Part shown: piece by piece, positions 13,634 to 13,975 of the stretch
Position numbering within the stretch: position 1 is the stretch's first letter
Layout of the letters: the number at the start of each line of letters is the position of its first letter
Origin: an uncultured Verrucomicrobiales bacterium
Lineage (GTDB): Bacteria; Verrucomicrobiota; Verrucomicrobiia; Verrucomicrobiales; Akkermansiaceae
DNA: 13,975 nucleotides
Reading direction: 5' to 3'
Assembly (NCBI GenBank): GCA_937905985.1
Contig: CALCWC010000019.1
Coordinates: forward strand, 1 to 13,975
The notes under the pieces: model-generated
What the model was told of the DNA's origin: nothing
What the model saw: only the letters and a program-made list of their open reading frames with translations
Databases searched by the model: none
Program-made: the position numbers and the translations under genes

Positions 13634-13855
13634 ATGAAGCCTGACTTCAAGGAGATTGCCACCACCATCACCAACGACCCCGCCAGCTACAAGGTTTGCA
13701 CCGTTTGCGGCGCCGTGGTGGACCGCGATGCGGAGATTTGCCCAGACTGCTCCGCCTATCGTTTCGATAGCGACCCCGAGCACGTCCTCAACCGCGCTCT
13801 GGACCTGGGTTCCAAGCCCCGCAGCAGCGTTACGCACCTGGACACCGTGGAGTGA
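13634..13855 (+). CDS. Small zinc-ribbon protein of unknown function
   Basis: A 73-residue protein with two Cys pairs, CTVC (22-25) and CPDC (36-39), spaced as a rubredoxin-like zinc ribbon, in the context CTVCGAVVDRDAEICPDC. A helical N terminus (MKPDFKEIATTI) and a C-terminal segment with EHVLNRALDL flank it. There is no signal peptide, so it is expected in the cytoplasm. I do not know a defined function; zinc ribbons of this size often bind nucleic acid or another protein. It follows the rpsT terminator closely and I see no promoter of its own, so it is likely expressed by partial read-through from rpsT. TTCAACC lies 12 bases before the ATG in place of a Shine-Dalgarno sequence. Confidence 0.8.
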   Translation: MKPDFKEIATTITNDPASYKVCTVCGAVVDRDAEICPDCSAYRFDSDPEHVLNRALDLGSKPRSSVTHLDTVE

Positions 13856-13900
13856 CGGGCGTGCGGCATCGCAAGCGCTGTGTGGCTACACAGGGATGTG

Positions 13901-13924
13901 TTGTAATTTGGGATTGAGGATTTA
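13901..13924 (+). repeat. Second tract of degenerate heptamers
   Basis: Units ATTTGGG and ATTGAGG with ATTTA match the composition of the longer tract at 3301-3342. It lies directly upstream of the promoter at 13930-13958. Confidence 0.5.
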
Positions 13925-13929
13925 TTGAC

Positions 13930-13958
13930 TTGGCAACTTAATACTACCGTGCTATAAT
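13930..13958 (+). promoter_or_regulatory. Promoter of a gene running off the right edge
   Basis: TTGGCA (13930-13935), a 17-base spacer and perfect TATAAT (13953-13958). An ATG follows 8 bases after the -10 box, again a leaderless arrangement. Confidence 0.65.
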
Positions 13959-13966
13959 CCTCCCGT

Positions 13967-13975
13967 ATGGAGCAC
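13967..13975 (+). CDS. First codons of a further gene, cut by the window edge
   Basis: ATG GAG CAC at the right edge. It is called only because the ATG lies at the expected transcription start of a good promoter. The product cannot be named. Confidence 0.35.

Noticed and set aside
13878..13893. Hairpin CTGTGT-GGCT-ACACAG as terminator of the zinc-ribbon gene
   Set aside because: Only 6 bp and no T tract follows.

Overview
The window reads as a high-GC chromosomal segment from an Akkermansia-like Verrucomicrobiota bacterium. The strongest clue is a five-gene block (5145-13110) that matches, in order and domain make-up, the Amuc_1102-1101-1100-1099-1098 locus of Akkermansia muciniphila, which encodes a type IV pilus-like / secretin envelope machine. 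As I recall the A. muciniphila proteins, these are clearly diverged, so this is probably a related genus or species. No gene has a convincing Shine-Dalgarno sequence, and several genes have a -10 box only 8-12 bases before their ATG.

Layout. (1) 75-3269, plus strand: a promoter, a secreted helical protein of unknown function with an internal duplication, gatB (tRNA amidotransferase subunit B) and a cytosolic FKBP-type prolyl isomerase, spaced like an operon. (2) 3270-4005: a gene-poor 0.7 kb stretch holding degenerate 7-mer repeats, a dense cluster of eleven short inverted repeats, two 89-bp direct repeats and, between those repeats, a candidate small RNA with its own promoter, a three-way-junction fold and a terminal T8 tract. 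(3) 4006-4986, minus strand: lgt, whose last codons and stop lie inside the second 89-bp repeat and whose promoter implies a leaderless mRNA. (4) 5145-13110, plus strand: the pilus-like operon, with an Amuc_1102-like secreted protein, a PilM-type ATPase that appears fused to a PilN-like membrane segment, a PilO-like Amuc_1100 homologue, an Amuc_1099-like membrane-anchored protein with a calcium-loop motif, and a large TPR-secretin with its own promoter. (5) 13139-13975: a terminator, rpsT (ribosomal protein S20) with its promoter and terminator, a 73-residue zinc-ribbon protein, and the promoter and first codons of a further gene.

How the genes fit together. PilM/N, PilO, the Amuc_1099 homologue and the secretin would form a cytoplasm to inner membrane to periplasm to outer membrane assembly. 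No assembly or retraction ATPase, platform protein, prepilin or prepilin peptidase is visible here, so these must lie elsewhere or be absent. The most unusual non-coding material is the repeat / hairpin / small RNA region between the FKBP gene and lgt.
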